From NCBI RefSeq assembly GCF_024166365.1, contig NC_064825.1:105104480-105168479 (forward strand): a stretch of 64,000 nt of DNA. Reading direction: 5' to 3'. This DNA is from Elephas maximus indicus (lineage: Eukaryota; Chordata; Mammalia; Proboscidea; Elephantidae). Below the pieces are notes generated by a model, which was given only the letters and a program-made list of their open reading frames with translations, had not been told where the DNA came from and did no database searches. Below are positions 35,521 to 48,277 of this stretch, in pieces. Numbering within the stretch: the stretch's first letter is position 1; every line of letters starts with the position of its first letter. Both the position numbers and the translations under genes were made by a program.

Positions 35521-36650
35521 TGTTATTATTATTATATTAGACCCAGTCAATCATGAAAGAGGCAGTGATTTGTCTTCAAGGAACAGATAATGTTCTCTTT
35601 TTAGCATTGCTGTATGTAGATTTGCAAGAAACTTTTTATTCATTGCCATGAAGTCTCACCAAAGATTATCTATGACCAAGAAATACATTTCACAGCAAAG
35701 CAATCTACTAATATGTGTGAACTTTACTGGTCTTACTAATGCTCCCATTACCCATGAGACATGATAAAATTATGGATTTGGTTCTGAATACTCTATGATA
35801 GTGCTGCCTGGAAAACAAAAGACAACAAAAATAGCATTGGTATGCTATCCTACAGAATGTGGTATATACTGAAACCAAGACCATCTCTCCTGTAGCCAGA
35901 ATAAAAAGCTTGTGAACAAAACATAGAGGTCAGAGTGGCGCTTGTCACTATTATGTCTAATATTCATAATAAAGCACTTAAAGTATTTCTTTTAGAAACC
36001 AGCTGTAATGAGAGTTCTTTATGTCCGGGTGGCTCAGGAGTTCTATCATTTTAGAAGCTGTAGATTAATAAAGGCACATCTGCTGAAGAATATAATGGTA
36101 AAGATAGTTTATATCTAATTATTTTTAACTACTTATCTTCTGCAAAGTCTAATGTTCTTAATCTTATTAATAATTAATGTTGGATTTCACTGAAATATTC
36201 TATTGGCCAGCTAAATTACATGTAAAGAAAATGAGTATGTAAAGAATCCACTATAGTTTCAGTCCTCAAAGATTTGATACTATAAAAACTAAAAGTATGA
36301 GTAGGTTTTCAACTTAAATGCTTAAGTTAACATCTTTCTAGAAAAAAAATCCTTTGCTTTTTACAAATAGAAATTAAAATGCCATAGTAACAAAAATAAC
36401 CTCTATAAATTTTTTTTTTAAAAAAAAACCTCTATAGTACATTACAATTACAGTTTTATAAGTCTCTATAAGTTACAGTAGACGAGGCATTTCCTGATCC
36501 CCTGTTTCTTTTTGTATATATCCTAATAAGGTTGTTGTCATTATTGTAAAATATTCACACATAAAAGCACATATCAGGCTTGCAAACACAACAGGCATTT
36601 GTTCTTTATACCCTGACACACTTGATATAATACATAGTTTTAAATTCTCT
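35521..36650. other. Spacer noncoding sequence
   Basis: A/T-rich sequence with no gene or confidently identified repeat. Confidence 0.55.
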
Positions 36651-36780
36651 AGCTACGGCTGCTAACCAAAGGGTAGGCAGTTCGAATCCACCAGGCACTC
36701 CTTGGAAACTTTATGGGGCAGTTCTACTCTGTCCTATAGGGTTGCTATGAGTCAGAATCGACTCGATGGCACTGGGTCTT
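36651..36780 (+). mobile_element. AfroSINE, 5'-truncated
   Basis: Begins at the gctacggctgctaaccaaag core and runs to tcgactcgatggcactgggt. It is followed within 20 bases by a second copy. Confidence 0.88.
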
Positions 36781-36800
36781 ACTGGGGTAGTTCAAATACA

Positions 36801-36958
36801 AAGCCTTGGTGGCTCAGTGGTTAAGAGCTTGGCTGTTAACCAAAAGGTCAGCAGTTCCAATCCACCAGCCACTCCCTGGAAACCCTGTAGTTTTACCCCA
36901 TGCTACAGGGTTGCTATGAGTTAGAATCAACTCAATTGGATGGCAACAGGCTTGGTTA
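36801..36958 (+). mobile_element. AfroSINE
   Basis: agccttggtggctcagtggt head, ccccatgctacagggttgct arm, ggatggcaacaggcttggtt end. In tandem orientation with the preceding copy. Confidence 0.88.
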
Positions 36959-37439
36959 TTTGATTTAGTTCAAATACATCTAAATTAATTATAAACATTT
37001 ATTAATATATCCTGTTACCTATGAACCAAAATTATAAATCTATCAACTTATTTTTAATGCACAACACGTTTCTTTTGTTATCTGGCAAATGGACAGTAAA
37101 TGTCTATCAGGCTAAAATACTAAAGCCAAATAGACTATGTATATTCTGATTAATTTTTGTGTTTCTCTTGCTTAATTTTACAAATTCAGAATTAACCTAA
37201 TGAAATATATTTAAGACATTAGCTATATTTCAATATATCATGTAAATTTATAATAAGTGTTTTCCATTAGAGGTTTCAAAAACTCACCTCTTGGTCTTGT
37301 CCTTGGTCCTGAAAATCAGGGCTTCTTTCACTGAGAATAATTGCGGATATCTCATGTATTTATCTGCACACACAGAACACATGGCAATATGGGTTCAGTG
37401 GATCTAGAAATAGTTCCAAGTGGTAACAATTTTCATACT

Positions 37440-37460
37440 TCCATATAAGCTGTTCATCAA

Positions 37461-37492
<32 letters not shown>

Positions 37493-37497
37493 TAATA
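37440..37497. repeat. AT dinucleotide microsatellite
   Basis: aaatatatatatatatatat run with slight interruptions. Confidence 0.9.
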
Positions 37498-37570
37498 AAT
37501 GTGGAGGTGTATATGTATCCAAAGTGGATGCCTGGAATATGAAAGCATTTAAAAATATTGTCAGTTTTTA

Positions 37571-37746
37571 ATGGAAACCCTGGTGGTTAGTAGTTAACTG
37601 CTGCAGCTGCTAACCAAAAGGTCAGTAGTTTGAATCCTCCAGGCACTTTTTGGAAACTCTATGGGGGCAGTTCTACTCTGTCCTATAGGGTCACTATGAA
37701 TCAAGATCGACTCGACTACAAAGGGTTTGGCTTGATTTTGGTTTTG
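37571..37746 (+). mobile_element. AfroSINE with intact target duplication
   Basis: Full element (aaccctggtggttagtagtt head to aaagggtttggcttg end) bounded by a perfect 11-base duplication gtcagttttta at 37560-37570 and 37747-37757. Confidence 0.92.
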
Positions 37747-37757
37747 GTCAGTTTTTA

Positions 37758-40700
37758 CAGTACAAAGATAGTATATACATGAATGTTCTTACCTGTTGGG
37801 AAAATGTGTTCAAAGAACAATGAAGATGCTGTGTTTGCATGAGTCTGTAAAAACTGGGCAGATTAATGGAAATTAACCTGGCCAAGCCTGTTATTTAGTG
37901 ACACAAACAAAGAAAAAAGGAAAAATTACTGATGTTAGTTATTTGAATTTTTCTCCTTTTAATCAATTAAGATGAAGCAACCAAAAAATATTTTACTTTG
38001 AGTGAAGATTTAGGGTAACACTCATGTCCCTAGTCATTAATTCTGTACCTAACAGGGCAAATGCTGGGATTTATCTTCCCAGAAAAGTCAAAGACAGAGT
38101 TTTCTCACAGATAGGAGCAGAACTTTTCAGCAATTTAGTCATTCAAAAAGCATATCCAAAGACCATTTCTTTCCTCATTAAAGAATGCCCCTACATCCCT
38201 CCAACTTCACTTCAGAAAATCATGCACTTCCAGAAATTCCTACAAGCAATGAGAGATATGTATTAACAGAAAATATAACAAGAAAACATCTACAGATCTA
38301 GATGCCAATTAAAGAGAGCCTCCAGCCTGGATAGGAATTGGAGTTTTCAGAAATCTCTTGGGTCATTCTGTCTGGAAATAATTCTTCCATTTATAAATGC
38401 AGACGTAGTATGTGGCTTTTTACATCATCACTGTTTTAAACGAAAGACAATGCAAATTCATTATAAATTAGTTTGTTAGAATATTTGGAACAAATTCAAA
38501 TGAAATTACCTCTCCTGGGCAGTTTTCCTCCCCAGACAATCCCTAAAGGAAAAAAGACTTGGGTCTTGCCAAGAAAAAGTAGCAGACAAGCAAGTAATGA
38601 GAAAAGTCTGTAATGTGAAGAGAAAATTCTAAAATAAGTTGAATAATAAATTATGAGGTTTATATTAGTAAATCTTTAGGTAATGCAGATAATGTTTATT
38701 TCAAAATGAAGGGAGAACAAGCCCCAGATTCTCTTGCCTAACCATATTCCTAGTAGAGAGAGGCCTTACTCTGACTGTTAGAGCATGTATACCCGATAAA
38801 CTCTACGGCTCAGAGGCAGAGAACATTGGAACTAGCTAAGTGACTGATATTTACCTTCCAATTCTTAAAAGGCAGATAGGCACAATTCTGCAGCTCTGGA
38901 TAGGAACAAATGTTGATCTAGGTCAGCTGGAACCATACTGATCTATTTCTGAAACACAATCAACAATTGCTTTCATCAATAGTCACAACATAAAGATTTA
39001 ACTCCCAATCCAAGAGGATGTGTCTTAATTTAATCACATTATTCTCAGTTGGACCAAGACTCAACTTGACTAGGACTTCAAACTGGTACCTTAACTTTGA
39101 GCCAGCTAAAATTTTACTTGCATGCATGGCTCCTTTACACAAAATTGATACATTTTATCAACTAACCCTGAAGCTTGCCATGACCTTGAAGTTTATAGCT
39201 GTGATGTCCAATTAATAAATACTTCATATTCAAAAGTTTTTAGTTGAGTTTTCTGTCATTTGCAACCAAAAGCAACCTAACTGAAACACCCTGATCTTAA
39301 ATGTACATATGAATTTAGATTAATTTATGTGTATGAGTGTGTTTTTAAGCCAGTGTCAATTGATTTAATTTTTACATTATAATCTGTCCTTACTGTTTCA
39401 AAATTTAAATACAATTTCCATATCGTTCTTCTTTGAAATGAACTTTTAGAATCAGAGAAATGTTACACATAGTTATATGTGGAAAAAAAGAGAAAGAAGT
39501 GAAATATATGTTTATTTTTTCCCAAGGATATACTTAGCATACTCACAATTTTGTGAGATAAAATTTAGACATGAGCACACTCTAAGTTAATTCACTACAT
39601 TCTTTTGGCAGTCCATGGCATGTTAATTATCCTTTGCTAATACCACAATTAAGATGTATCAATTCTGTTTTTTGTCTTCTTTTTTCTTAGCACAGCCTTT
39701 GCATTAGAAAGCCATAATCCTAGTGCTCATATAACTTTGGAAATGTCTATTTTATGAACATATGCAGATGGACACATTAGCAGAAGCCTAATACTGCCAC
39801 CCCATGATGAACAACACTAGGAGGTGGAATTCAAAAGTTTCCTGATAGAGCTTTGAGATGCATGCTATTTGAAAGACAACTAGTAGAAGATCACTGGGCT
39901 CTCATAGAGACGTGAGTAAATGACATCATGAGTGCCCTTTATGTCATGGGTGATGTCAGAAGTTCATTTGCTAAGAGATTGATCAGCATAACAAAACCCC
40001 TTTAAAAAACGAGATAGTACATACAGATATATGGCAAGGAATGTGGCTCAGGGGAAATCTATCATATTCCTAAGCATAATTTTCAAAACAAAATGGAAAC
40101 TCTGGCAAGATTTCCACTTCTCTTGTTGAGAGATATGAATGCAATATTCACTTCTTGCTAAAGAAAAACAAGATACTTTGTTTTCAAAAGAAAGTTCTCA
40201 TATAGAAGGGTGTGATTCAATATGGAAATATGCTGAAATTCTCCCTCTGAATGGTACAAACTTAGTCAAAAAAGGCAAAGTTCATTCTACCCAGTGCCCA
40301 GATGTATGAGCAGTATATTCAGCATGCAGGAAGCACTTGGTTCTCACAGTCAGAGCTGTGTCTGGCTCTTTACACACTCATGGGTTGTGGTTAATGCACT
40401 CACCATTTGGTCAGGCAAACAATCTCTCGAGAAATGGACAGTCAAGAAATGAAGTAATAGAGAATGCTGTTATGGAAGATTAAAGTGGGTCATGTAGAAG
40501 ACAACAAAAAAAAACCCAGGCATTGGCTCAAAAAACAATAGAATGCCTTTGGCATAAGCCCCAGAAGCTGTCACTTGAATATTTAAAATGAATGACATAC
40601 AATTATGCCCAGAATAACAACATATTCCCCTAAGCCAAGCAAAGTCACTAATGTGGTAGGAGACTATGCTGTATAGCAATAGCAGGAAAGCTCTTAAAAT

Positions 40701-40950
40701 AGGGCCAAGGACCAATGCATAGTTGTAGAGAAATCGCAAAGAACCACTGGCTACAACTCCTGGTGGCTTAAAATGAATTTATCCTGAAATAAATTTTTTT
40801 TCTGAAAGATTTTTAATTCCACTTTGGGCTTCACGTAGTCTGTAATTCAAACCACAGCTGAAAACACTAGGAAACTATTCAAATAAGACATTACATACCA
40901 ATTAATTCTTCCAAATTACATCTCGTTGCACCAAATCAAAAATTTTCCCA
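37758..40950. other. Spacer noncoding sequence
   Basis: About 3.2 kb of A/T-rich DNA with no convincing gene, RNA or named repeat. An 80-residue frame at 38024-38266 begins MSLVINSVPNRANAG but shows no recognisable motif. The stretch was scanned by eye only. Confidence 0.55.
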
Positions 40951-40957
40951 TGGCCAG

Positions 40958-41175
40958 AACCAAAAACCAAACCCATTGCCGTAGAATTGATTCCAACTCG
41001 TGATGATCCCATCTGTTACAAAGTAGAACTTCCACACAGGATTTTTTTTTTTTTGGCTGTAATTTTTACTGAACCAGATCAACAGGCCTTTTTTTCACAG
41101 TGCTGCTGGGTGTGTTCAAATCACCAACCTTTAGGTTATTCATTGAGTACAAACCACTTGCACTACCCAAGGATG
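40958..41175 (-). mobile_element. AfroSINE, long form
   Basis: aaccaaacccattgccgtag tail, ttttggctgtaatttttact middle, and an aaccacttgcactacccaag head end. Related to the long copies at 19259 and 44820. Confidence 0.85.
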
Positions 41176-41229
41176 GAATACAGATATATGGGAGGTTGGT
41201 TATCTAAACCAAGTCATGGTATTTTCAAT

Positions 41230-41475
41230 CATCTCATATGCATGCGAAAGATAGACAATGAATAAGGCAGACCGAAGAAGAACTGATGCCTTCAAATTAT
41301 GGTATTGGTGAGGAATATTGAATATACCATGGACAGCCAGAAGAATGAACACATCTGTCTTGGAAGAAGTACAGCCAGAATGCCCCTAAGAAGGAAGGAT
41401 GGTGAGGCTCCTTCTCTCGACTTTGGACATGTTATCAGGAGGGATCAGTCCCTAGAGAAAGACATCGCTAAAACC
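41230..41475 (+). mobile_element. RTE LINE C-terminal fragment
   Basis: aactgatgccttcaaattat ggtattggtgaggaatattg, then reads NTEYTMDSQKNEHICLGRST-like and FGHVIRRDQSLEKDI. This is the RTE post-RT region (equivalent to FELWCW...LNIPWTAKRMNKS...GHVVRRDQSLEK at 63004-63477). Short and broken. Confidence 0.75.
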
Positions 41476-41479
41476 GTGT

Positions 41480-41715
41480 TTGGCTAGATACAGATCCATA
41501 CCTGGTTGAGTACAGACCCCTGTAAGGTCACATAAAAAACCATGTGTGGTTGAATACAGGCCATATGTGATCAGATACATGCCACTGTATGGTAAACTAT
41601 AGCATCATGTGTAAATGGATATAGACCTGTGTTTAGTCAAATAGTCATCTCAGTAGGCAGATACGAACCTGTGTATGATCAGAAACGGACCCACATGTAT
41701 TCACATACAAATGTG
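41480..41715. repeat. Degenerate minisatellite, ~21-24 base unit
   Basis: Repeated variants of tgtgtatggtcagatacagacc, e.g. ctggttgagtacagaccc, tgtgtggttgaatacaggcc, tatgtgatcagatacatgcc and tgtgtatgatcagaaacgga, with irregular spacing. About eight units are seen. It lies between the RTE fragment and the inner end of the right arm and is not found in the left arm. Confidence 0.7.
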
Positions 41716-41849
41716 TGTGTGCAGTTTCAGTACACAGAATTAAAAACTTACTTAATCATTGGAGGGATTAGGGGGAGCTGGCTTTTGGATATTGGAGTGG
41801 ACCCAGTTGAGATCAAGAATTGACAATCTAAGCTGTGATCCAGAGATTA

Positions 41850-43561
41850 GGAAGCTGGATTCAGAAGGAAATGCCAATGCAACTACTTCTCAAAGTCCTT
41901 CCCTGCTTGGAGGTTAAAAAGATAATTTACTTCAAAAGTTTTAAAGCTTTGCTTTTCACATTTATGTCTTTAATCTATATAGAGCTTGAATTTTAAGGTA
42001 GTGTTTGAGGTGGTAATATAGCTACCTAGATTTTTCCAGCACCATATATTGAACAACCATTCCATTTCCTACTACTATCCTGCAATGCCATCACTATTAT
42101 ATATAAAATATCTATGGATTCATTGCTCTGTTTCTTGAATTTCTATTTCCATCAATTGGTCTATCTATGAGCCAATACTATAGCATTTAAATTACTGTAT
42201 TGTTTCAGATACTATAGCTGTGTAACAAATTGCTCCAAAATTTAGTGGCTGAAAACAACAATCACTTTATTATCTCAGATGGTTTCTCTAGGTCATGAAT
42301 CTGTAAGCAGCTCAGCTGGGTACTTCTGGTTCATGGTTTCTCATGAGGTTAAGTGATTGAGGACGAGGTCATCTAACAGGTTTCTTTATCATATATCTGG
42401 TACCTGGTCTTGAAAGTCTTGAAAAGTGATGGTTGGAATAACTGGCACTGTTTGGGCATCTCTCTCTGTTTCTATGTTGTCTGTCCATATAGTCTGTCAA
42501 GCATGGAGACTTTTACATGTTGAATCAGAGCTCTAAAAGTATGTGTACCAAGAGAGTGAGCAAGGTAGAAGCGCATTGTCTTTTTTTTTACCTAACCTTG
42601 GAAGTCACATAGAATCACTTCTGTCATAGCCTATTAGTCCCCAGAGTCATAAATTCCCTTCCATGTTCAAATAGAAAGGGCATAGATGCCACCATTTGAG
42701 AAGGAAGTGGCAATGTTCTGGAAAAGCATATATAACAGGATATAATGTGGTAGAAATATAATATGCCACAATATGTCCTTTGGCCTCAACAATGCACACC
42801 CCCTCCACAAGAAAAATATACTCACTGTTCCCTTTCACAAGGTCCCTCTCTCAACCCTCATCCAATGACAGTATTGAGTTCTGACTTAAGGGTCAGTATC
42901 TTATCGTCTAAATCATGTCCAAGTGTGGATGAGACTCCTGAGGTGTAGTTCCATTCAGTCTGAAGATCTATGAACTAGAGACACCTTATCTGCTTCCTCA
43001 GCCCCACTGTCCCCCACCTCCCGCCCACTCTGACAGTTACAGGATAACTTCTAAACACACTTACGTTCAAAAAGGGGAAATATGACAGGTGAACAGAAGT
43101 GATGTTCTATAGAAATTTTGACAACCTATTTAAATTTTTTTAGACACATGTTATTTCCAGATTCTTGGTTATCTGTCCTGTACTTCTGGTAGTGATTTTT
43201 CCATGCATCTTTTCCCAAAATACCTTTGGGATTTTGATTCTGCTTTCTGAATTATCCATTCTTTTCCATAATACATACTTTGTGTTTGTAGGTTACCAAA
43301 GATATTTGAAGGATGTGGGGGTGATTCTTATCACATTCAAATTTAATTTACTTGCTTGTCTTGGAAAAAGATGGAAAGACAGATTTAATATGTGTGGAAA
43401 ATAGAAGGTTAAAAATTCTACATCATTGATCTTTACATTTTGTGATTTGTCTTTATATGATAAATCCTTTAGAACAAATTCAAAGGCTATATTTGCTTAT
43501 GATCTTTCAACATCTTCATTTCCCAAAAGGCTGGTATCGTTTGGAAAGCAATGTGGGTAAC
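41850..43561. other. Right-arm noncoding sequence
   Basis: Mirrors 20647-22350. A stretch at 42210-42310 (gtaacaaattgctccaaaat ttagtggctgaaaacaacaa) resembles a widespread ancient mammalian repeat that I cannot name with confidence. No gene seen. Confidence 0.6.
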
Positions 43562-44084
43562 TGTCTTATTATCTAGTGCCGCTATAACAGAAATACCGCA
43601 AGTGGACGGCTTTAACAAATGGAAGTTTATTCTCTCACAGTCTATGAGGCTAGAAGTCCAAATTCGGGGCATTGGTGCCAGGGGAAGGACTTTTCTCTCT
43701 GCCTGCTCTGTCAGAAGGTCCTTATTATCAAACTTCCTCTGGACTAGTAGCTTCTCAGTGCAGGGATCTCGGGTCCAAGGGACATACTCTTCTCCTAGCA
43801 CTACATTCTTTGTGGTATGAGGTCCCTCTGTCTCTCTGTTCATTTCTCTCTTTTATATCTCAAAAGAGATTGGCTTAAAACACAACTTAATCTTGTAGAT
43901 TGAGTCCTGTCTCATTAATGTAACTGCCTCTAATCTCAACTCATTCATATCATAGAGATAGAGTTTACAAAACATAGGAAAATCATGTCAGGTGACAAAA
44001 TGGCGAGCACTCGCACAATACTGGAAATCATGGCTTAGCCCAAGTTGACACATATTTTGGGGGCATACAATTCAATCCATTACA
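43562..44084 (-). mobile_element. Solo LTR, ERVL-MaLR-like
   Basis: Mirrored counterpart of 20163-20641, with a 5-base flank (gtaac/gttat) that matches the left-arm duplication once point changes are allowed. Fossil LTR shared by both arms. Confidence 0.82.
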
Positions 44085-44314
44085 GTTATTGAAGCAATTA
44101 TATAGATCAATTAGACAAAGCAATACCTTTTGTTTGAATTACTCTGTAACAAGTGAGAATATCAGCTATTCCATGTAGGGAAACGATAAATAGGTTGAGA
44201 CTCAGGAAATCTGAATACTTATCCTTAGTCTACCACGGTCTGAATGTGCAATTTTGTAAATGTCTGTTTCTTTTCTCAGTCTCAGTTTCCTCATTTGCAA
44301 AATGAAAAGAATCT

Positions 44315-44468
44315 AACTACCTACCTACCTACCAACCAACAGACCAGGCTACTGACCAACCAATCCATTCATCCATCTATCCATCCATCCATACATCCAT
44401 GCATCCATCTATTCATCCATTTATCTACCTACATGTCATCTATCATCTATCTGCTTATTTATATATAA
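44315..44468. repeat. CCAT/CCTA tetranucleotide microsatellite
   Basis: ctacctacctaccaaccaac then ccatccatccatacatccat. Mirrored counterpart of 19800-19935 with different unit variants. Confidence 0.9.
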
Positions 44469-44819
44469 TCACATTCTGGCCTGTATGTACTTAAATTCTC
44501 AGAAAATTCTCATCATAATGTCATATGAATAGGATTTTACTCTGCTCAGTAGGAAATGGGGTCCAACTCTTTTCAGAGACTTCTGATTTTGGAGAACTCT
44601 TAAGTTAGAAAGAACAGATAATGGAACTGAAACAGAATAAGCTGGCTTTTAGTTCTACTGCTCAGTAGTTATGCCACACTGTGCAAGTGAAATGAAGCAT
44701 TCTGAGCCTCGGCTTTCCCATCTGTGAATCAGGAATAATATACACATGGGGTTATTTGAGTTTAAATGTGAAAGTAGGTTGCAAATACTAAGTGCTCAAT
44801 ATATTATCCAAAAAATCAA

Positions 44820-45022
44820 AATCAAACCTGTTGCCATCGTACTGATTCGGCCTCATGGTTACCCCATGTGTTACAGAGTAGAGCTGCTTCATAGGGGTTT
44901 CTTGGCTGTAATCTTTACAGAAGCAGGTCATCAGGCCTATCCTTGGAGCTGTTGGGTGGGTTCAAATCACCAACCTTTAGGTTAGTAGTCAAATGATAAT
45001 TGTTTGTGCCACTCAGGGGCCT
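44820..45022 (-). mobile_element. AfroSINE, long form
   Basis: atcaaacctgttgccatcgt tail, ttcttggctgtaatctttac middle, and a tttgtgccactcaggggcc head end. Mirror of 19259-19462. Confidence 0.88.
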
Positions 45023-45115
45023 ACTTACTTTAAATGATGAATTTAGGGTGGGTTAGAAATACTATTTGGACAGGGGTAGTAATGCGTTACTAACTGACTT
45101 AAACAAATAAGTATA

Positions 45116-45256
45116 TATCCATTGCCTTCGAGTTTATTTCGACTCATAGTAACCCTATAGGGCAGAGTAGGGTTTCCAAAGAGTGGCTAGTGCATTTGAA
45201 CTTCCAAACTTGTGGTTAACATTTGTAGCTCTTAACCACTGTGCCACCAGGGCCCC
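45116..45256 (-). mobile_element. AfroSINE
   Basis: attgccttcgagtttatttc tail to aaccactgtgccaccagggc head. Same insertion as 916-1069 and 18949-19100. Confidence 0.88.
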
Positions 45257-45519
45257 AAAGAAGTATGTAAGTAGTTCTAAATTCTTGTTCTATATTCTCC
45301 TGAGAGGGAAGATGGAAAATTCTCAGGGGACTTAGAGAGATAGGCATAGTTCAAATTCCTAAGTGTTTTTTTGAATCCATTTTTATGCCTCCACAAGTTA
45401 GGATGAGAGCCTTCTTAAAGCCTTTGTTGATAGACAAATAATAAAGAAGGATCATATTAACTACTTAGGTAAGTTCTTACATGGGAGATAACATGGGGTC
45501 AAGGTCAAGAGCAGGATTT

Positions 45520-45720
45520 GAGGCCAGAGAGAGCTGAATTAGATCTTCTGACCTACTCTTCACTAACCATATGTTCTGGGGTAAAAGGCTAACTCTGTGT
45601 CTCAATTTTCCATATGTAAAATAGAAAGAATAACCTTCCTACTATATACAGTGCTTTAAAAAAAGTTAAAAGAGGTAATTTATGTAAAGTGCTTTGCACA
45701 GTGCCTAGCGTATAAGAATA
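45520..45720 (+). mobile_element. MIR SINE
   Basis: Counterpart of 1360-1560: ttctgacctactcttcacta ... tttccatatgtaaaatagaa ... gcacagtgcctagcgtat. Confidence 0.65.
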
Positions 45721-46439
45721 TAAAAAGCAATCATTTAATATTAGTTTTTGATCAATGCATGTAATAATAATGCCTAACCTTTATACAGAACTTTATAATT
45801 TATGAAACGTTTTCGTATGTCCTGTGGGGAAAGTAGGCTTAATTTCTTCAGTCCTTAATTTCCTCAGGACTCACTCTGAGATCTGAAAAATGGAGGTAAA
45901 GATAAGAAGGAGGTATGAGAAAGGGATGGAGACCAGTGGACAGCAGAGATCTTTTTGGAGTTGGGGAATGCTTAGCAATAAGGAAAAAAAAAAGTGGGAT
46001 TGAAGGGGAGGGCATCAGTGAGTGACAACCTTGTAAGAATATATATTGATGTCAGAAAATTAGATTTCACCCTTCATACTAAAACACTAATCGTGTGAAC
46101 AGATTCTGCCTCTATCTACTCAAAGCCAAAATTAACCATTGATTCTGGTGATAGTGGTGGTGGCGGCGGTGGTGTGTGTGTGTGTGAGTGAAATACCTTA
46201 CAAACACTTTGATAAAGAAGAAAAAAAATAAAAAGCTCATGCTAGGTTCTTAAAAAACTTGCAGATAAATGAGAGTAAAATGTGTCCTCATCTTTTTTTA
46301 TAAGTAGTTGCTTTTGGGTGGCACACATACAGCCTCATAGAAAGAACACTATAATTTTAATAGTTACAGTCATATGTTATGAAATTTCACAGGCAGTAAA
46401 CATACCCTACTCTTAAAAATTTCAATAAGAATAAAAGTA

Positions 46440-46620
46440 GTTGACATTGATTGTGCCTCTACTTTGGGCCAATTGCAGAGCTAGTAGTCTTGACACTCTC
46501 ACAGCCACCCTTCAAGCTAGTTGTCCTCATTTGACAGAAAATAGTTGAGAGGTTCAGAGGTCAAACACATTTTACAGAATTACCTTTGCTAACTCTTTAT
46601 TTCAGTATAAGACTAGGGTT
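46440..46620 (-). mobile_element. MIR SINE
   Basis: Counterpart of 9735-9930: gtgcctctactttgggccaa ... cctcatttgacagaaaatag. Confidence 0.6.
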
Positions 46621-46844
46621 ACAACTTACTGACTAACATAGAAAAACTTCCTTACCCTCTATCTTAGTTATTTCATCTTCTAAATAAAGATAATAACAAT
46701 GTATGACTCAATGTTGATACAAGGATTAAACGTGCCTGGCAGTTCAAAGGCACCCAAGTAAACATTAGCCACGTTAATCATGGCATCTGTACATGAAGTA
46801 GTCTCAATAAAGGTCAACAATGTCCTTCATGGGGTGAAGTACAA

Positions 46845-47655
46845 AACTTTGGAATAATTTTTACCCTTCTTTCTTTCTGACACCACACATCAAGTCATCA
46901 GCAGGTAGTATTGAAGCTACCATCATCATACATCTACCTCCACTACGCCCATCCTGGTGCAAATCACCATCACATTTCTGCTGGATGGTTACAATATCTT
47001 CTTAACTAATAATCTCCCTGCTTCTACTATTGCCCCTCTATAGTCTTTTCCCCACACAATAGCCAGAACAATCATTTCTAAGATTTAGTCAGGCCATGCC
47101 ATTTTGCTGTGCAAAACGTTTCAATGGCTTTGTTTTTCACTTAGAATAAATTAATACCTGTTAAAATGTTCTACAAAGCCCTATCAGACCTGCTACTTAT
47201 CAGTCCTTGTTCATTACTCTCCAGCCACACTGATCTCCTTTAGACAATGATGCCAAACACATTCCTTCCTCAGAGTGTTTTCACTTACTGATTTTTTTTT
47301 TTTTTTGGTCTGGAATGTTCTTTCCTTAGATGTCTTCTTGTATCCTTCTTCACTTCTTTCTAGTCTAGTTTACATGTTCCCTTTTCAAAGAAGCCTTCTC
47401 TGACTACCTTATAGAAAACTGCACCCCACCCCCAGATTCCAAATATCCATTACCCTGCTTAATATCCCCCATAGCAGAAGTTACAATCTGAAATGCTATC
47501 TACTTTCTTTTTTATTAGCTTGTTTTCTGCCTCCCCCTACTAGAATGTATGCTATGTGAGTGTAGAGACTTTATCTGTTTGTTCACTGCTATCTCTCAAC
47601 TTTCTAGAGTGTTGGGCACATAATAGATGATTAATAAATATTTGGTAAATGGCTT
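46845..47655 (+). mobile_element. LINE-2 (L2) 3' fragment
   Basis: Mirror of 16535-17345, sense orientation, ending in tgttgggcacataatagatg attaataaatatttgg. Ancient and noncoding. Confidence 0.7.
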
Positions 47656-47753
47656 ATTAAATGGACCTCAAAACTATATTTGATTAGGTAATCCTTCTCC
47701 CCCACCTCTCCCCAAACTCCACAGGTTTTATTTTGATAAATAAGGATATTCAT

Positions 47754-48272
47754 TATCTTAGTCATCTGGTGCTACCATAAGAGAAATACCACAAGTGGAT
47801 GGCTTTAACAAAGAGAAATTTATTCTCTCGCAGTCTAGTAGGTTACAAATCCAAATTCAGTGTGTCAGCTCCAGGGGCCAGTTTTCTCTCTCTGTTGGCT
47901 CTGGAGGAAGATTTCTTGTCATCAATCTTCCCCTGGTTGAGCAGCTTCTCAAGCACAAGGACCCCAGGTCCAAAGGATACGCACTCTGCTCCAGGTGCAG
48001 TTTTCTTGGTGGTATGAGGTCCCCAACTCTCTGCTTGCTTCCCTTTCCTTTTTATCTCTTGAGAGTTAAAAGCTGGTGCAGAACACATGCCAGGGAAACG
48101 CCCTTCACTTTGGATCAGGAATGTGACCTGGGTAAGGCTGTTACAATCGCACCCTAATCCTCTTTAACATAAAATTACAATCACAATATGGAAGATAACC
48201 ACACAAAACTGGAAATCATGGCCCAGCCCAAATGGGCCACATTTTTGGAGGGACATAATTAAATCCATGACA
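47754..48272 (-). mobile_element. Solo LTR, ERVL-MaLR-like, right arm only
   Basis: A complete solo LTR with a perfect 5-base target duplication ttcat (47749-47753 and 48273-48277). The mirrored site in the left arm near 16450 is empty (tgaatattcttattaatg), so it inserted after the inverted duplication or was lost from the left arm. Closest in sequence to the truncated LTR at 10323-10730. No internal region. Confidence 0.85.
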
Positions 48273-48277
48273 TTCAT

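Noticed and set aside
36651-36958. Two adjacent AfroSINEs as a tRNA gene cluster
   Set aside because: The tRNA-like A/B boxes belong to SINE heads followed by SINE bodies and tails; no folded tRNA with acceptor stem is present.
38024-38266. 80-residue open frame in unique spacer DNA
   Set aside because: No recognisable motif, no splice context, and a length within chance for A/T-rich DNA; not called as a gene.
44315-44468. Repeat array considered as CRISPR
   Set aside because: A tetranucleotide microsatellite in mammalian DNA with no spacers; not CRISPR.
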